A DNA stretch of 64,000 nucleotides. Source: JADCCX01 sp031431475. GTDB taxonomy: Bacteria > Pseudomonadota > Alphaproteobacteria > Rhizobiales > Beijerinckiaceae. Of the stretch, positions 48,570-58,256 are shown piece after piece; position 1 is the first letter of the stretch; each line of letters begins with the position of its first letter. A program made the position numbers and the translations under genes. The notes beneath the pieces are model-generated. The model searched no databases. It was not told the origin of the DNA and saw only the letters and a list, made by a program, of their open reading frames with translations. The stretch is taken from positions 1 to 64,000 of the forward strand of contig JANPDL010000027.1 of the NCBI GenBank assembly GCA_031431475.1, given 5' to 3'.

Positions 48570-49316
48570 ATGCGTCTCAAGGGAAAAACTGCGATCATCA
48601 CTGGCGCGGCACAGGGCTTCGGGCTTGGCATTGCCGAAACCTATCTGCGCGAGGGTGCACGGGTCTGCGTGATGGATATCAACACGGACAAGGCGCGGGA
48701 AGCGGCCAAAGCGCTGGGCCGGAAGGCTTTCGCCATGGGCTGCGATGTTGCCAAATCCGCCAGCGTCAACAAAGCCTTCGCGCGCGCCATCGAGAAGCTC
48801 GGACGGCTCGACATTCTCGTAAACAACGCCGGTATCAGTCACCGCAACCAGCCGATGCTGGATGTGGGCGAGGCCGAGTTCGACCGGCTCTATGCCGTCA
48901 ACGTCAAGTCGATATACCTGACGGCGATGGCAGTGGTGCCGCATCTGCGCCAGCACGGTGGCGGCGTGATCATCAACATCGGTTCCACCGCCGGTATCCG
49001 CCCACGGCCCGGGCTGACCTGGTACAACGGCACCAAGGGTGCGGTGAACCTGCTGTCGAAATCCATGGCGGTCGAGCTGGCGCCCGATAAAATCCGTGTC
49101 TGCTGCATCGCGCCCGTGGCGGGTGAGACCCCGTTGCTGGCGACATTTATGGGCGAGGATACGCCGGAGAAGCGCGCCATGTTCAAGGCGTCGATCCCGC
49201 TGGGACGGCTTTCCACACCCAATGACATCGCCAATGCAGCGCTTTTCCTCGCATCCGATGATGCAGCGATGGTCACCGGCAATGTGCTGGAGGTTGACGG
49301 CGGCAGATGCATCTGA
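48570..49316 (+). CDS. SDR-family oxidoreductase
   Basis: 248 residues: TGAAQGFGLG nucleotide motif near the N-terminus, NNAGISHRNQP, catalytic region STAGIRPRPGLTWYNGTKGA (Tyr-x3-Lys) and VTGNVLEVDGGRCI at the end. It is of the glucose-1-dehydrogenase/3-oxoacyl reductase type; the substrate is unknown. AAGGAAAG precedes the ATG. Confidence 0.88.
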   Translation: MRLKGKTAIITGAAQGFGLGIAETYLREGARVCVMDINTDKAREAAKALGRKAFAMGCDVAKSASVNKAFARAIEKLGRLDILVNNAGISHRNQPMLDVGEAEFDRLYAVNVKSIYLTAMAVVPHLRQHGGGVIINIGSTAGIRPRPGLTWYNGTKGAVNLLSKSMAVELAPDKIRVCCIAPVAGETPLLATFMGEDTPEKRAMFKASIPLGRLSTPNDIANAALFLASDDAAMVTGNVLEVDGGRCI

Positions 49317-49381
49317 GTCCGTTTGCACCGATGGGCTGGTTCACCTAGACTCATTTCCAATCACGATGGGAGGGGAAACCC

Positions 49382-50431
49382 GTGCAGGATATCATGCAGC
49401 GCCTCGGCCTTCCGCCAGATGATGACACCGTGATGGCCCCAAATCAGGCCGCGATCGCGCTGGCCGTGGCAATGAATCAGGCCCGTATGGAGCTGGCGGA
49501 TCGCGAGGGCGTGAAATCCGAAGCGCGGACCTATGGCGCGGCCCGGCTTGAGGCCCTGCGCAAAAAACTCGCTCCGCTCTATGCCGCCATTCCGCGCGAT
49601 GTCGAGATGTTCGATCTCGGCCTCGTGGCGCAGGACAGGCCACGGCTATTCGTCGATATCATCGCTTTCATCGAGATGAACCGGAACCAGACGGCCTATC
49701 GGTTACTGCAGGAAACCCGCGCAGGCCGCGTGACACTGGTTGAAACCGATGATGACAAGATCATGATCGATCATGTCACGCAATATGTGGCGCGGCGGTT
49801 GGTGGAGCGCGAGCAGGCGCTGGCGGCAGAGGGACACTTCGGCTCTCCCTCGCCGGTGGCACCAGAAAAGGAAACTGCACCAATTCCGGCACCTGCTCTG
49901 GAAAAGCTGCCCAAGCCAGAGTTGCCGAGAGCAGCAACGGCTTTGCCAATGACGGCGGCGGAAGCGTTCCGGCAATGGACGCGCCCGGCGCAGGAGACTG
50001 CCCCTGCTCCTCCCGTAGCGCAGGCCGTGACCTCGACAACAGCGCCGGTCGTACATGACGCGCGTAAGTTGGCTGCGGATCTGTCCGGCGAACCATTTCC
50101 ATCGCTCGCCGCAACAAATCAACCCGCCATCACGGCGATAGCTGCGCCATTCGAGCAATCACGGGAAACGGTTGAAACACTGGCTCATACTGCGGCTGGC
50201 ACGATAAAACCGGAGGCGACAAGCGCTCCGGCTTCATCAATCACAACTGCAGCGGTATTGGCTGCCTCTGTCGCGACTGCGGCAGGAACCAATGCTATTC
50301 GCACAACCCCGGTCACAAAAACCCGTCGAAACAGCAGTGGCTGGTGGGTCTGGCCGTTGCTCGCCATGCTGATCGGCATAGGGCTCGGCGCTATGGCGCT
50401 TTACCTCTATGCCGCGAGCCTGGCGCGATAG
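49382..50431 (+). CDS. Tail-anchored protein of unknown function
   Basis: 349 residues, family not recognised. The first 150 residues are a folded-looking helical region with repeated hydrophobic heptads (AAIALAVAMNQARMELADREG, TAYRLLQETRAGRVTLVETDDDKIMIDHVTQYVARRLVERE). About 155-300 is an Ala/Pro/Thr-rich low-complexity linker, and a single C-terminal membrane helix (WWVWPLLAMLIGIGLGAMALYLYAA) ends the protein. The topology suggests a cytosolic domain anchored by its tail. GTG start with GGGAGGGG 6 bases upstream. Confidence 0.7.
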   Translation: MQDIMQRLGLPPDDDTVMAPNQAAIALAVAMNQARMELADREGVKSEARTYGAARLEALRKKLAPLYAAIPRDVEMFDLGLVAQDRPRLFVDIIAFIEMNRNQTAYRLLQETRAGRVTLVETDDDKIMIDHVTQYVARRLVEREQALAAEGHFGSPSPVAPEKETAPIPAPALEKLPKPELPRAATALPMTAAEAFRQWTRPAQETAPAPPVAQAVTSTTAPVVHDARKLAADLSGEPFPSLAATNQPAITAIAAPFEQSRETVETLAHTAAGTIKPEATSAPASSITTAAVLAASVATAAGTNAIRTTPVTKTRRNSSGWWVWPLLAMLIGIGLGAMALYLYAASLAR

Positions 50432-50437
50432 GCTAGC

Positions 50438-50809
50438 TTAACAGGCCGCTGGCTTCATGGATTTCGGCATCACAGCCGCATCATCGCGTCGAAGACGGCC
50501 CATGCCATTTATCGGCAGCATCGCTCCGGCGGCATGATCAAGCTGTCTGGAAGGGCTGCGCTTGTGACCCGCAACGTCCATCAGGTGATGGGACGGATCG
50601 CTGAATAGCGGTTCTGCCAGAGCGGCATGTACGTCGCTGCGGATCAGGCCGATATCCTTGAGGGCGCGATCATCGAGATCGGAAAGTTGCGCGACCTGAT
50701 GACGGCTTTTCAGGGCAGCAAAGGTCCGCTTGATGGTACGAACCACGATGCCAGCCAGCGCGAGGGTGAAGGTAGAACCTTTGGTGGGTCCGGGCGCGAA
50801 ACGGGTCAT
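50438..50809 (-). CDS. DUF1127-containing protein
   Basis: 123 residues. The DUF1127 (YjiS-like) core is HQVAQLSDLDDRALKDIGLIRSDV at about 38-61; N- and C-terminal extensions make it longer than the common 45-75 residue form. Small DUF1127 proteins bind RNA or act in phosphate/arginine metabolism in some alphaproteobacteria; this role is not established here. GGAGA lies before the ATG at 50809. It is divergent from the LysR gene, a common arrangement suggesting control by it. Confidence 0.78.
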   Translation of the reverse strand: MTRFAPGPTKGSTFTLALAGIVVRTIKRTFAALKSRHQVAQLSDLDDRALKDIGLIRSDVHAALAEPLFSDPSHHLMDVAGHKRSPSRQLDHAAGAMLPINGMGRLRRDDAAVMPKSMKPAAC

Positions 50810-50960
50810 GTCATTTCTCCAGAAAGCCGTTGAGTCGGGTGGCTCATCAGCGAAACGAATATGCCATGCCTCAATACATATATTAAACGAATGTTTTTGA
50901 GCTTGAACATCACAAATAATGACATAAGATACCGGATAGGGCTTTCCCGGGAGGCAATTC
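50810..50960. promoter_or_regulatory. A/T-rich divergent promoter region between DUF1127 and lysR-type genes
   Basis: The 151-base gap has the A/T-rich stretch ATACATATATTAAACGAATG and several T-N11-A type half-symmetries, as expected for LysR-type binding. I cannot fix promoter boxes or an exact operator. Confidence 0.4.
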
Positions 50961-51860
50961 ATGGCGCATCTGCTGGATATCGATCAACTCAGGACACTGA
51001 TCGCCATTGCCGACACGGGTTCATTCACCCGCGCTGCCGATATCGTTCACAAGACACAGTCCGCCGTCTCGATGCAGATGAAGCGGCTGGAAGAGCGGGT
51101 TGGCCGCGATATCTTCGAGAAGGATGGACGCGCCTCGCGCCTGACCGAAGATGGCGAGCGGCTGCTGGATTATGCAAGGCGGATCGTCAGCCTCAACCAT
51201 GATTGCATCATGAGCTTCACGGATGCCGCCCTTTCTGGCCGCGTGAAGCTGGGCGTTCCCGATGATTATGCGGATCGTTACCTGCCCGAGATTCTGGCGC
51301 GGTTCACCCGTTCGAACTGCAAGGTCGAGGTCACGGTTATCTGCGAACCGACACCGATGCTGATCGAGCGGATACAGGCGAACGAACTAGATCTCGCCAT
51401 CATCACGCATTCGGACCATCGGGGTGCTGCCGAAGTGATCCGTCACGAACGGTTGCTGTGGGTCACGTCGTCGCGCTCGCAGGTGCATGAGGAGACGCCC
51501 GTGCCGCTGGCGCTGGGACGTCCGACGTGCCAATGGCGGCAGGCGGCTACGGAGCGGCTGGAGCGCATTGGCCGCCCGTTTCGCGTACTCTATGCGAGTT
51601 GGAACTCCACCGCCGTGGGAGCGACCGTGACTGCGGGTCTGGCTGTTTCTGTCTTGCCCGAGAGCGCTATCCGTCCCGGCATGCGGGTGCTGGGCCCATC
51701 AGACGGTTTCCCGGCGCTCCCCTCGGTCAAGATCGCGCTGATGCGCAACCGGCTGGAACCATCTCCCCTGATGGACAAGCTGGCGGAGCACATCGTCTCC
51801 AGCCTCGACAATCTCTCTGGCCGGGAGCCTGAAGCGCCACCTGCCATCGCTGCCGAGTAA
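50961..51860 (+). CDS. LysR-family transcriptional regulator
   Basis: 299 residues. An N-terminal winged helix-turn-helix (LDIDQLRTLIAIADTGSFTRAADIVHKTQSAVSMQMKRLEERVGRDIFEKDGR) and a C-terminal periplasmic-binding-protein-like co-inducer domain starting at about GRVKLGVPDDYADRYLPEIL. GGGAGG precedes the ATG. It probably regulates the divergent DUF1127 gene and possibly the SDR 12 bases downstream. Confidence 0.92.
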   Translation: MAHLLDIDQLRTLIAIADTGSFTRAADIVHKTQSAVSMQMKRLEERVGRDIFEKDGRASRLTEDGERLLDYARRIVSLNHDCIMSFTDAALSGRVKLGVPDDYADRYLPEILARFTRSNCKVEVTVICEPTPMLIERIQANELDLAIITHSDHRGAAEVIRHERLLWVTSSRSQVHEETPVPLALGRPTCQWRQAATERLERIGRPFRVLYASWNSTAVGATVTAGLAVSVLPESAIRPGMRVLGPSDGFPALPSVKIALMRNRLEPSPLMDKLAEHIVSSLDNLSGREPEAPPAIAAE

Positions 51861-51872
51861 TACGGGATTCAC

Positions 51873-52556
51873 ATGACCACTGTTCTCATCACCGGTGCCA
51901 ACCGGGGCATCGGTTATGCCCTCGCCGAAACCCTGATCAGGCGGGGCGACCGCGTCATTGCCATGGTCCGCGATCCGTTCCGTTTGCCGGATCTGCTGAA
52001 AACAGCGCCACGCGAGCAAATGATGGTCATTGGCATGGATGTCACGGACGACCGCTCGGTCCAGCGGGCGGGTGCGGCTGTGAAAGAGCCAATTGATGCG
52101 CTGGTGAACAACGCTGGCATCTACGGGCCACGCGGATCAACAGCCGTTGAGGTTGATCTTGCGGCCTTCGCCGAGGTGATTGCGGTTAATACCATTGCGC
52201 CGCTGCGCGTGGCGCGGACGTTCATGCCGCAACTAAAGCAGGGCAAGAACCCGCGCATTCTCACAGTTTCGAGCCAGATGGGAGCATTGTCAGGCAGCGC
52301 ACAGGGCTCGATTGCCTACCGTGCTTCCAAGGCGGCCGTGAACAAGACGATGCAGTGCCTGGCTGCCGATCTGAAGCCGGAAGGCGTGACGGCGATCGTG
52401 CTGCATCCCGGCTGGGTCCAGACTGACATGGGCGGGAGTAGCGCTGACATAACCCCTGCGGAGAGCGCGGCGGGCATCGCCAGGCTGATTGATACGATCA
52501 CATTAAAAGATACGGGGAAGTTTTTCCGCTGGGATGGAACCATCCACCCCTGGTGA
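51873..52556 (+). CDS. SDR-family oxidoreductase (C-factor/carbonyl reductase-like)
   Basis: 227 residues: VLITGANRGIGYALAETLIRRGDRVIAMVR, NNAGIYG, SSQMGALSGSAQGSIAYRASKAAVN (Tyr-x3-Lys) and the C-terminal DTGKFFRWDGTIHPW, which is typical of the short CsgA-like SDR branch. It follows the LysR gene on the same strand by 12 bases. Substrate unknown. Confidence 0.88.
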   Translation: MTTVLITGANRGIGYALAETLIRRGDRVIAMVRDPFRLPDLLKTAPREQMMVIGMDVTDDRSVQRAGAAVKEPIDALVNNAGIYGPRGSTAVEVDLAAFAEVIAVNTIAPLRVARTFMPQLKQGKNPRILTVSSQMGALSGSAQGSIAYRASKAAVNKTMQCLAADLKPEGVTAIVLHPGWVQTDMGGSSADITPAESAAGIARLIDTITLKDTGKFFRWDGTIHPW

Positions 52557-52558
52557 AA

Positions 52559-53293
52559 TCAGGGGCCCATGCGCCGCGCGGCACCGATGATGGCGCCAGG
52601 CTTCTTGTCCGAACCGGCCTGAACCAGAACGATCATTCCTTCAGCATCGGAAGAAATCGCTGTCGCAGGGATATCGATGGTAAGGGCCTCACCATTCCAT
52701 GTCGCAATGCGTGTTATGCCGCGCACAACATTGGCGTAGGTGACGTTGCGGCCCGTGTTTTCTCCACGTCCGATCTGTACAGAACGCTCCTTCACCATCG
52801 GTAGCACCCAGACATGGCCGGAAAGCCCCTGGTTGGCGGGAACAATGGCACGCAGACCGCCTTCGCCCTTCTCGATGCGGACATCAACGGACAGGACACC
52901 GGCTTGCGTCCGGGTCGTCAATATAGCCTGGTCGATGGAAGCCCGCTCAGAACCGACGGCATGGGCCAAGCCATTGATCACCGCCTGCGGCGTATAGACC
53001 TGACGGTCCCCGCGCACGGCAGAATAGGATTTCTGGCGATAGGTGAAAGCTGAATGGGCCAGCGTGTCCTTCCAGCCCAGATAATCCCAGTAATCCACCG
53101 GCAATGTCAGCACGATCAGGGTGGGGTCTTTCGCAAGCTCTGTCATCAGTCTGTCAGCGGGCGGACAGGATGAGCAGCCCTGGCTGGTAAAAAGCTCGAT
53201 CACCGCACGGGGCTTTAGCTGCGCAGCCGTCTGCGCATGCGTGGGAAGCGCGAGCAGGAGGCTGGTGAGGGAGAGGGCGAAAACAGTTTTCAT
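52559..53293 (-). CDS. DUF1223 protein, secreted thioredoxin-fold
   Basis: 244 residues. A signal peptide (MKTVFALSLTSLLLALPTHA) is followed by VIELFTSQGCSSCPPADRLMTELAKDPTLIVLTLPVDYWDYLGWKD, the DUF1223 core, which has a CxxC-type Cys-Ser-Ser-Cys pair in a thioredoxin-like fold. Periplasmic redox activity is likely, but no partner is known. The ATG at 53293 begins the signal peptide; the frame upstream is not supported. Confidence 0.86.
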   Translation of the reverse strand: MKTVFALSLTSLLLALPTHAQTAAQLKPRAVIELFTSQGCSSCPPADRLMTELAKDPTLIVLTLPVDYWDYLGWKDTLAHSAFTYRQKSYSAVRGDRQVYTPQAVINGLAHAVGSERASIDQAILTTRTQAGVLSVDVRIEKGEGGLRAIVPANQGLSGHVWVLPMVKERSVQIGRGENTGRNVTYANVVRGITRIATWNGEALTIDIPATAISSDAEGMIVLVQAGSDKKPGAIIGAARRMGP

Positions 53294-53340
53294 AGTTCCA
53301 ACACTGTAACGTACAGTTTTTAATGAAACCATCCGTTGTG

Positions 53341-54306
53341 TCACTGGGAAGTCACGTTCACTTGATCGGGGCGTGTCGCAACGGGTAACGGCGGACGCCA
53401 CCGCCGGTGCATCCACAGCCACTGCTCGGGATATTCACGCACCCAGCCATCCACCACTTTCGTCATCGCTGCCATGGCACCGGTCACATCCACCACGCCG
53501 TTGGCATCGCGTGACAGTTCCAGCGGCGGGGTCAATTCCAGCCTGAAGCGATAGCCTGGCAGGCGGATGACGCGCACGCCATGCACCGGACAATCGAAGT
53601 ATTTTGCAAACTTGCCCAGGACAGGATTGGTGAAAGCGGACCTTCCCAGAAAATCCACAGCTACACCTCGGGTGAAATGCTGATCGATCAGCATGCCGAG
53701 ATGGCCACCTTTTTCCAGCACATCGCGCATGGCAAAGGACGCACCCGGACCGGCTGCTGCGAGACCACCCATTGTGCCAGAGCGGATGGAGTGGATGATG
53801 GCACGGGCGGCATTGTTGTTGGGCGCACGGAAGACCGCCGTCGCATTCAGGCCGTAGCGGGCGGCACAGATCGCAGGCATTTCCCAATTGCCCAGATGCG
53901 CCGAAAAGATCAGCCCGGGCTTGCCATCGTCCCGCAAGGCCTCGAAATGCTCGATGCCATCTACCGTGGTGCGACCAACCTCGGGATTATCGACATCCCA
54001 ATCGAAGAGATGGTGCAGATGAGCGTATTCCGCGCCTGTACGGCCCAGATTCTCCCAGGCACCTGACGCGATGCGCTTGACTTCCGGCTCCGGCATTTCC
54101 GGAAAAACAGCGCGAATGTTGTTCAATGCGGTCTTGTGGGCAGGCAACAGCGGGCCGATGCGACGGGTGAGCCATCCCCCAAGGTTGGATGCGCGCTCGG
54201 GGCCGAGCAGACGCAGAAAGCCGAAGACCAGATTGACAAGGGCAATCGTGACAAATGTCAGCAATTTCTGCGGGAGAGCCAGAAGCGAGCGCAAGAATGT
54301 TTCCAT
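53341..54306 (-). CDS. lpxL: Lipid A biosynthesis lauroyl acyltransferase (LpxL/HtrB type)
   Basis: 321 residues. An N-terminal membrane helix (about 15-35) and the acyltransferase signature SAHLGNWEM with His137 and Glu142 (H-x4-E). It adds a secondary acyl chain to Kdo2-lipid A precursors on the inner leaflet of the inner membrane. The ATG at 54306 starts METFLRSLLALPQKLL; an upstream ATG is less likely. It is 47 bases upstream of the DUF1223 gene and may be co-transcribed with it. Confidence 0.9.
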   Translation of the reverse strand: METFLRSLLALPQKLLTFVTIALVNLVFGFLRLLGPERASNLGGWLTRRIGPLLPAHKTALNNIRAVFPEMPEPEVKRIASGAWENLGRTGAEYAHLHHLFDWDVDNPEVGRTTVDGIEHFEALRDDGKPGLIFSAHLGNWEMPAICAARYGLNATAVFRAPNNNAARAIIHSIRSGTMGGLAAAGPGASFAMRDVLEKGGHLGMLIDQHFTRGVAVDFLGRSAFTNPVLGKFAKYFDCPVHGVRVIRLPGYRFRLELTPPLELSRDANGVVDVTGAMAAMTKVVDGWVREYPEQWLWMHRRWRPPLPVATRPDQVNVTSQ

Positions 54307-54399
54307 ATCAACGAAGGCGCGGATGCAGGACGGGCACGGAAAGGTCAAGCGCCAATGCGTCCTTTGACGGCATCAAAGCGGATCGCTAAAGAAGTTTTC

Positions 54400-54909
54400 A
54401 TGCAGGATATATCAGATTCACTCATTCTCGCCCGTTCGGCACGCTCGCTGGTCTTTCTTGGGCTTGCCATTCTGGTCGTCGTCACCGCCACTATGGTGGG
54501 CTCCAGCGTCACGACGCCTGTGATCTCGACCTGGTATGCCGGGTTGAACAAGCCATGGTTCAATCCGCCCAACATCGCCTTTCCCATCGTCTGGCCACTC
54601 CTGTTTGCGCTCATGGCCTTCGGGTTCTGGCGCATTCTCAGGGTGCTGGACGGTGGCAAGCCCCGCAATCACGCCATCCTGGCGTTCTTTATCCAGATCC
54701 TGTTCAATATGGGCTGGTCCTTCGCATTTTTCGGAGCCAAGAGCCCCCTGGCCGGTCTTTTTGTTGCGGTCGGGCTCGTGGCTTCCGTCGCTGGGATGGT
54801 GGTGACCTTCAGCAGGGTTGATCGGCTCGCTGCAACCTTGCAGCTGCCCTATCTGGCATGGGTGACATTCGCGATGGTCCTCAATGCCACGATCTGGTGG
54901 ATCAATTAG
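54400..54909 (+). CDS. tspO: TspO/MBR (CrtK) family protein
   Basis: 169 residues, five membrane helices. WYAGLNKPWFNPPNIAFPIVWPLLFALMAFGFWRI is the signature loop and helix of the family; it ends LQLPYLAWVTFAMVLNATIWWIN with the cholesterol/porphyrin-binding-type helix. In alphaproteobacteria it is an outer-membrane tetrapyrrole-related regulator. The end overlaps the convergent M20 gene by 8 bases. Confidence 0.92.
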   Translation: MQDISDSLILARSARSLVFLGLAILVVVTATMVGSSVTTPVISTWYAGLNKPWFNPPNIAFPIVWPLLFALMAFGFWRILRVLDGGKPRNHAILAFFIQILFNMGWSFAFFGAKSPLAGLFVAVGLVASVAGMVVTFSRVDRLAATLQLPYLAWVTFAMVLNATIWWIN

Positions 54910-56155
54910 CGCTGACCTGCTCGGCTAGTATCAGAACGGCATCATATAGCGCCTGAGCCGCTTTGCCGATATCATCAGTCGTGGTGAATTCATCCGGGTG
55001 ATGACTTAATCCATCTTTCGAGCGCACGAACAGCATGGCTTGCGGGCAGACAGTGCGGAAGATCATGGCGTCATGTACCGCGCCGGAAACGAGATGACGC
55101 GCCTTGCCAGCTTGCCGGGTGATCGCCGAGGACATGGCTTCCATCAAGACCGGATCTGATGCGGAGGCAGGCAGGGCACTCGTCATCTCGATGTCGATTT
55201 CCAGACCACGCTCATCCGCGATCTCACGAGCACGGCCCATGGCCCGTGCAAGTGCCTTGACGCGCACAGCATCCCTGGGACTGCGGATGTCATACCCAAA
55301 GCTGACCTTGCCGGGGATGATATTGCCAGCGCCAGGTGAAACTGTCAGCTGGCCAACAGTCGCCACAAGCTCATCTGTCTCCCGGCCTATCTTCTCGAGC
55401 GCGAGCACGATCTCGCAAGCACAGGTCAAGGCATCCTTGCGCAAATCCATCGATGTGGTTCCGGCGTGGCCTGCCTTGCCGGTGATGGTCATGCGTCCGC
55501 CCGAGAGTCCGACGATGGCCGAGACAACGCCCAGCGCTTCCTCATTGGCCTCGAGCACAGGTCCTTGCTCAATGTGAAGTTCTAGGTATCCCACGAGGCT
55601 CTGTGGATCCCGCTTCACTTCGGCCCAGCGCGTTGGATCGCATCCGAAAGCTTTCAGCGCATCGGCGCGGCTTATACCGTCCATATCCGTTTCCGCCAGC
55701 ATTTTCACGTCAAAGGTTCCGGCTACCGCGCGGGAAGAACTGAAGGAAGAGGGAAAGCGCACGCCTTCTTCATCGGAGAAGGCGAAAACCTCGATATCGA
55801 ACGGCAACCGCTTTCCAAGCCGCGCCAGTTCCTCGACGACAGCCAACCCTGCCATCACGCCGAGTGGTCCATCATAGATACCGCCATCAGGTACGGTATC
55901 GATATGCGAGCCGATGATGAGCGTCTTCGCATCATTGCGATCGCTGGCGTAGCACCCGGTCACCGATCCCAGCGGATCGATCTCAGCCGTCATGCCCGCG
56001 GCACGGAACATGTTCAGAACTTCATCGGCTGCCTTGCGATGAGACAGAGACAGCGAGAGGCGCGTCATCTCGCCTGGTATATCAGTGTGACGTGCCAACG
56101 CTTTGAGACGGCTGACGATGGTTTCGCCGGAAAGGGGAGATGATGCAAAGGCCAT
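54902..56155 (-). CDS. M20-family allantoate amidohydrolase / N-carbamoyl-L-amino acid hydrolase
   Basis: 417 residues. GSHIDTVPDGGIYDGPLGV (metal ligands His84 and Asp95), SDEEGVRFP (Glu129/130) and a central dimerisation domain. The Zn-dependent enzyme hydrolyses allantoate, ureidoglycolate or N-carbamoyl amino acids. The ATG at 56155 opens MAFASSPLSGETIVSRLKALARHTD with AAGG upstream; the longer open frame above it is not homologous. No purine-catabolism gene is adjacent. Confidence 0.88.
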   Translation of the reverse strand: MAFASSPLSGETIVSRLKALARHTDIPGEMTRLSLSLSHRKAADEVLNMFRAAGMTAEIDPLGSVTGCYASDRNDAKTLIIGSHIDTVPDGGIYDGPLGVMAGLAVVEELARLGKRLPFDIEVFAFSDEEGVRFPSSFSSSRAVAGTFDVKMLAETDMDGISRADALKAFGCDPTRWAEVKRDPQSLVGYLELHIEQGPVLEANEEALGVVSAIVGLSGGRMTITGKAGHAGTTSMDLRKDALTCACEIVLALEKIGRETDELVATVGQLTVSPGAGNIIPGKVSFGYDIRSPRDAVRVKALARAMGRAREIADERGLEIDIEMTSALPASASDPVLMEAMSSAITRQAGKARHLVSGAVHDAMIFRTVCPQAMLFVRSKDGLSHHPDEFTTTDDIGKAAQALYDAVLILAEQVSAN

Positions 56156-56349
56156 AAACGATGCCTTGGCACAGGAATTGACCGCAATGAAGCGTCGGCT
56201 TGCGTTTTCTTGTTCGATAGCAGGGGAAACAGTCAACGAAATGAGGGCCGGCTCCTGATGAACGAGGCCTGGAAACAATAAGGATCGTCTCTTCACAGGC
56301 TGCGACTGGTTATCCTCTCTGGTCTTATTCCCTAAGCCGGCGAAATGGT

Positions 56350-56355
56350 TTGACA
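56350..56355 (+). promoter_or_regulatory. Possible -35 element upstream of the Na/Pi cotransporter gene
   Basis: TTGACA 47 bases before the TTG start; no good -10 lies at the right distance. It is the only promoter-like signal in the 246-base gap from 56156, which is otherwise without visible genes. Confidence 0.25.
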
Positions 56356-56401
56356 TCGCTTTGGCTTTCGATTCACCTACTCCAAACAAGGATTTTGCGC
56401 G

Positions 56402-58054
56402 TTGGACGGCCATACATTTCTGCTCAATCTGATGGGGGCCATTGCCCTGCTGATCTGGTCGATCCGCATGGTGAAGACCGGGGTATTGCGCGCTTTTGGT
56501 GATAAATTCCGCAATGCCATCTCCAAAGCGACATCCAACCGGGTCACGGCGTGTCTTGCGGGCATCGGTGTCGCCACAGCAGTTCAAAGCTCCGCTGCCA
56601 CCGGTTTGATCGTGGCAGGCTTTGCTGAACGTGGCATGATCGCACTGGCCCCGGCGCTGGCAGTCATGCTGGGAGCGGATATCGGCTCGACCATCGTTGT
56701 GCAGGCGCTGGCGTTCAACCTGCAAGCGCTGGTGCCGGTGCTTCTGGTGGCTGGTGTCGGACTGTTCATGGCAACGGACAAGCCCGTTCCCAAGCAACTT
56801 GGGCGGATCATCATCGGACTCGCCCTTATGGTTCTGGCGCTGGGCATGGCCAAGGCGGCGGCCGAGCCGTTGAAGCAGAGCGAATTGCTGGCCATGGTGA
56901 TGCAGCGGCTGGGCAGCGATCCCATCATTGCCGTTATTCTTGGTGCGATGATCGCATGGCTGATGCATTCGAGTGTCGCCGCCATCCTGCTCATCATGTC
57001 GCTGGCCACGACGGGTGCCATCGGTCTGGCTCCTGCTATCGCACTGGTGCTGGGCTGCAACATCGGATCGGCGCTGATCCCGCTGGGGCTATCGATGCGC
57101 GGGCCTGTGGCCTCGCGGCGGATTTTGCTGGGCAATCTCGTCTTCCGCATGATCGGCGCATTGCTGGCGCTGCTGTTCCTGCAACAGCTTGTGGAAGCGT
57201 CCACCCATCTGGCCTCCGATCCACCGCGGCAGATCGCCAATCTGCACACCCTGTTCAACATCGGCGTGGCAATTATCTTCCTGCCGCTGACGACCCTTGC
57301 CGCGACCTGGCTCGAAAAGCTGCTGCCGGATACCAAAGAAGCCGACCAGCGCCGCGTGGCGCATCTCGACGACAGCCTGATGGATCGTCCGACCGTGGCG
57401 CTGGCCGCCGCGCAGCGCGAGGTGATGGCCATGGCGGATCATGTCGAGATCATGCTGCGCGAGACCTTGCGCGCTTTCGAAAGCGGCGACGAGCAGCGCC
57501 GACAGGACATCAAGGCACTCGACAACGAGGTGGACCGGCGGCAGGAGGAGGTGAAGCTCTATCTCACGCGCCTGACACGCCAGCCGCTGTCCGAAGCCGA
57601 CAGCCGAAAAGCCTTCGACCTCATCCTGTTCACCACCAATCTGGAGCATGTCGGCGATATCATCGACAAGAGCCTGCTGGAACTGGCGGCCAAGAAGCAG
57701 CGGCTGAAGGTGGATTTCTCACCCGCGGGCTGGGTCGAAATACGGTCGCTCCATACCCGCGTGGTCGAGCAGATGCGCCTCGCCATGACCGTGTTCATGA
57801 CGGGTGACATGAGCATGGCGCGCGAACTGGTTGCAGAAAAGGACCGCATCCGCGCCGCCGAGCGCGAGGCGATGGAGAACCATCTGCAACGCCTGCGCGA
57901 TGGCACGTTGGCCTCCATCGAGACCAGTGCGCTGCATCTCGATATCCTGCGCGATCTCAAGCGGATCAACGCGCATGTGACGGCGGTGGCGTATCCGAGC
58001 CTGGAGGCTTCGGGGGTGTTGAGGGGGAGCAGGTTACGGGCGGATGCTGTGTGA
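56402..58054 (+). CDS. Na/Pi cotransporter family protein with PhoU-like C-terminus
   Basis: 550 residues. Two inverted NptA repeats with QSSAATG at 62-68 and a second MHSSVAAI motif near 180; the C-terminal third (about 330-540) is a PhoU-like helical domain (AHLDDSLMDRPTVALAAAQREVMAMADHVEIMLRETLRAFESGDE...). It moves phosphate with sodium and may regulate uptake. The TTG start is preceded by AAGGA about 10 bases upstream; an ATG inside the first helix would truncate it. Confidence 0.9.
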   Translation: MDGHTFLLNLMGAIALLIWSIRMVKTGVLRAFGDKFRNAISKATSNRVTACLAGIGVATAVQSSAATGLIVAGFAERGMIALAPALAVMLGADIGSTIVVQALAFNLQALVPVLLVAGVGLFMATDKPVPKQLGRIIIGLALMVLALGMAKAAAEPLKQSELLAMVMQRLGSDPIIAVILGAMIAWLMHSSVAAILLIMSLATTGAIGLAPAIALVLGCNIGSALIPLGLSMRGPVASRRILLGNLVFRMIGALLALLFLQQLVEASTHLASDPPRQIANLHTLFNIGVAIIFLPLTTLAATWLEKLLPDTKEADQRRVAHLDDSLMDRPTVALAAAQREVMAMADHVEIMLRETLRAFESGDEQRRQDIKALDNEVDRRQEEVKLYLTRLTRQPLSEADSRKAFDLILFTTNLEHVGDIIDKSLLELAAKKQRLKVDFSPAGWVEIRSLHTRVVEQMRLAMTVFMTGDMSMARELVAEKDRIRAAEREAMENHLQRLRDGTLASIETSALHLDILRDLKRINAHVTAVAYPSLEASGVLRGSRLRADAV

Positions 58055-58256
58055 GATGCGCGCGTGATGACCATCCATGGCAAGATTGCGGCAAAGGCCG
58101 CTGGATATCCCTCGTAGGCCTCAATTCATTGTGACGAGGTCGCTGCATCCGCTGACACCAGTCACGAATATCCATTTCAGAGAGCCAGGACAATCTCCGG
58201 TTCTTGCGCTGGCCAGACACGAAGCCACGCGGTTCAACTCCTGAAAGGAAAACAAC

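Noticed and set aside
56156..56968. Upstream extension of the M20 amidohydrolase frame to 688 codons
   Set aside because: The added part lacks family features and overlaps the start of the Na/Pi cotransporter gene on the other strand.
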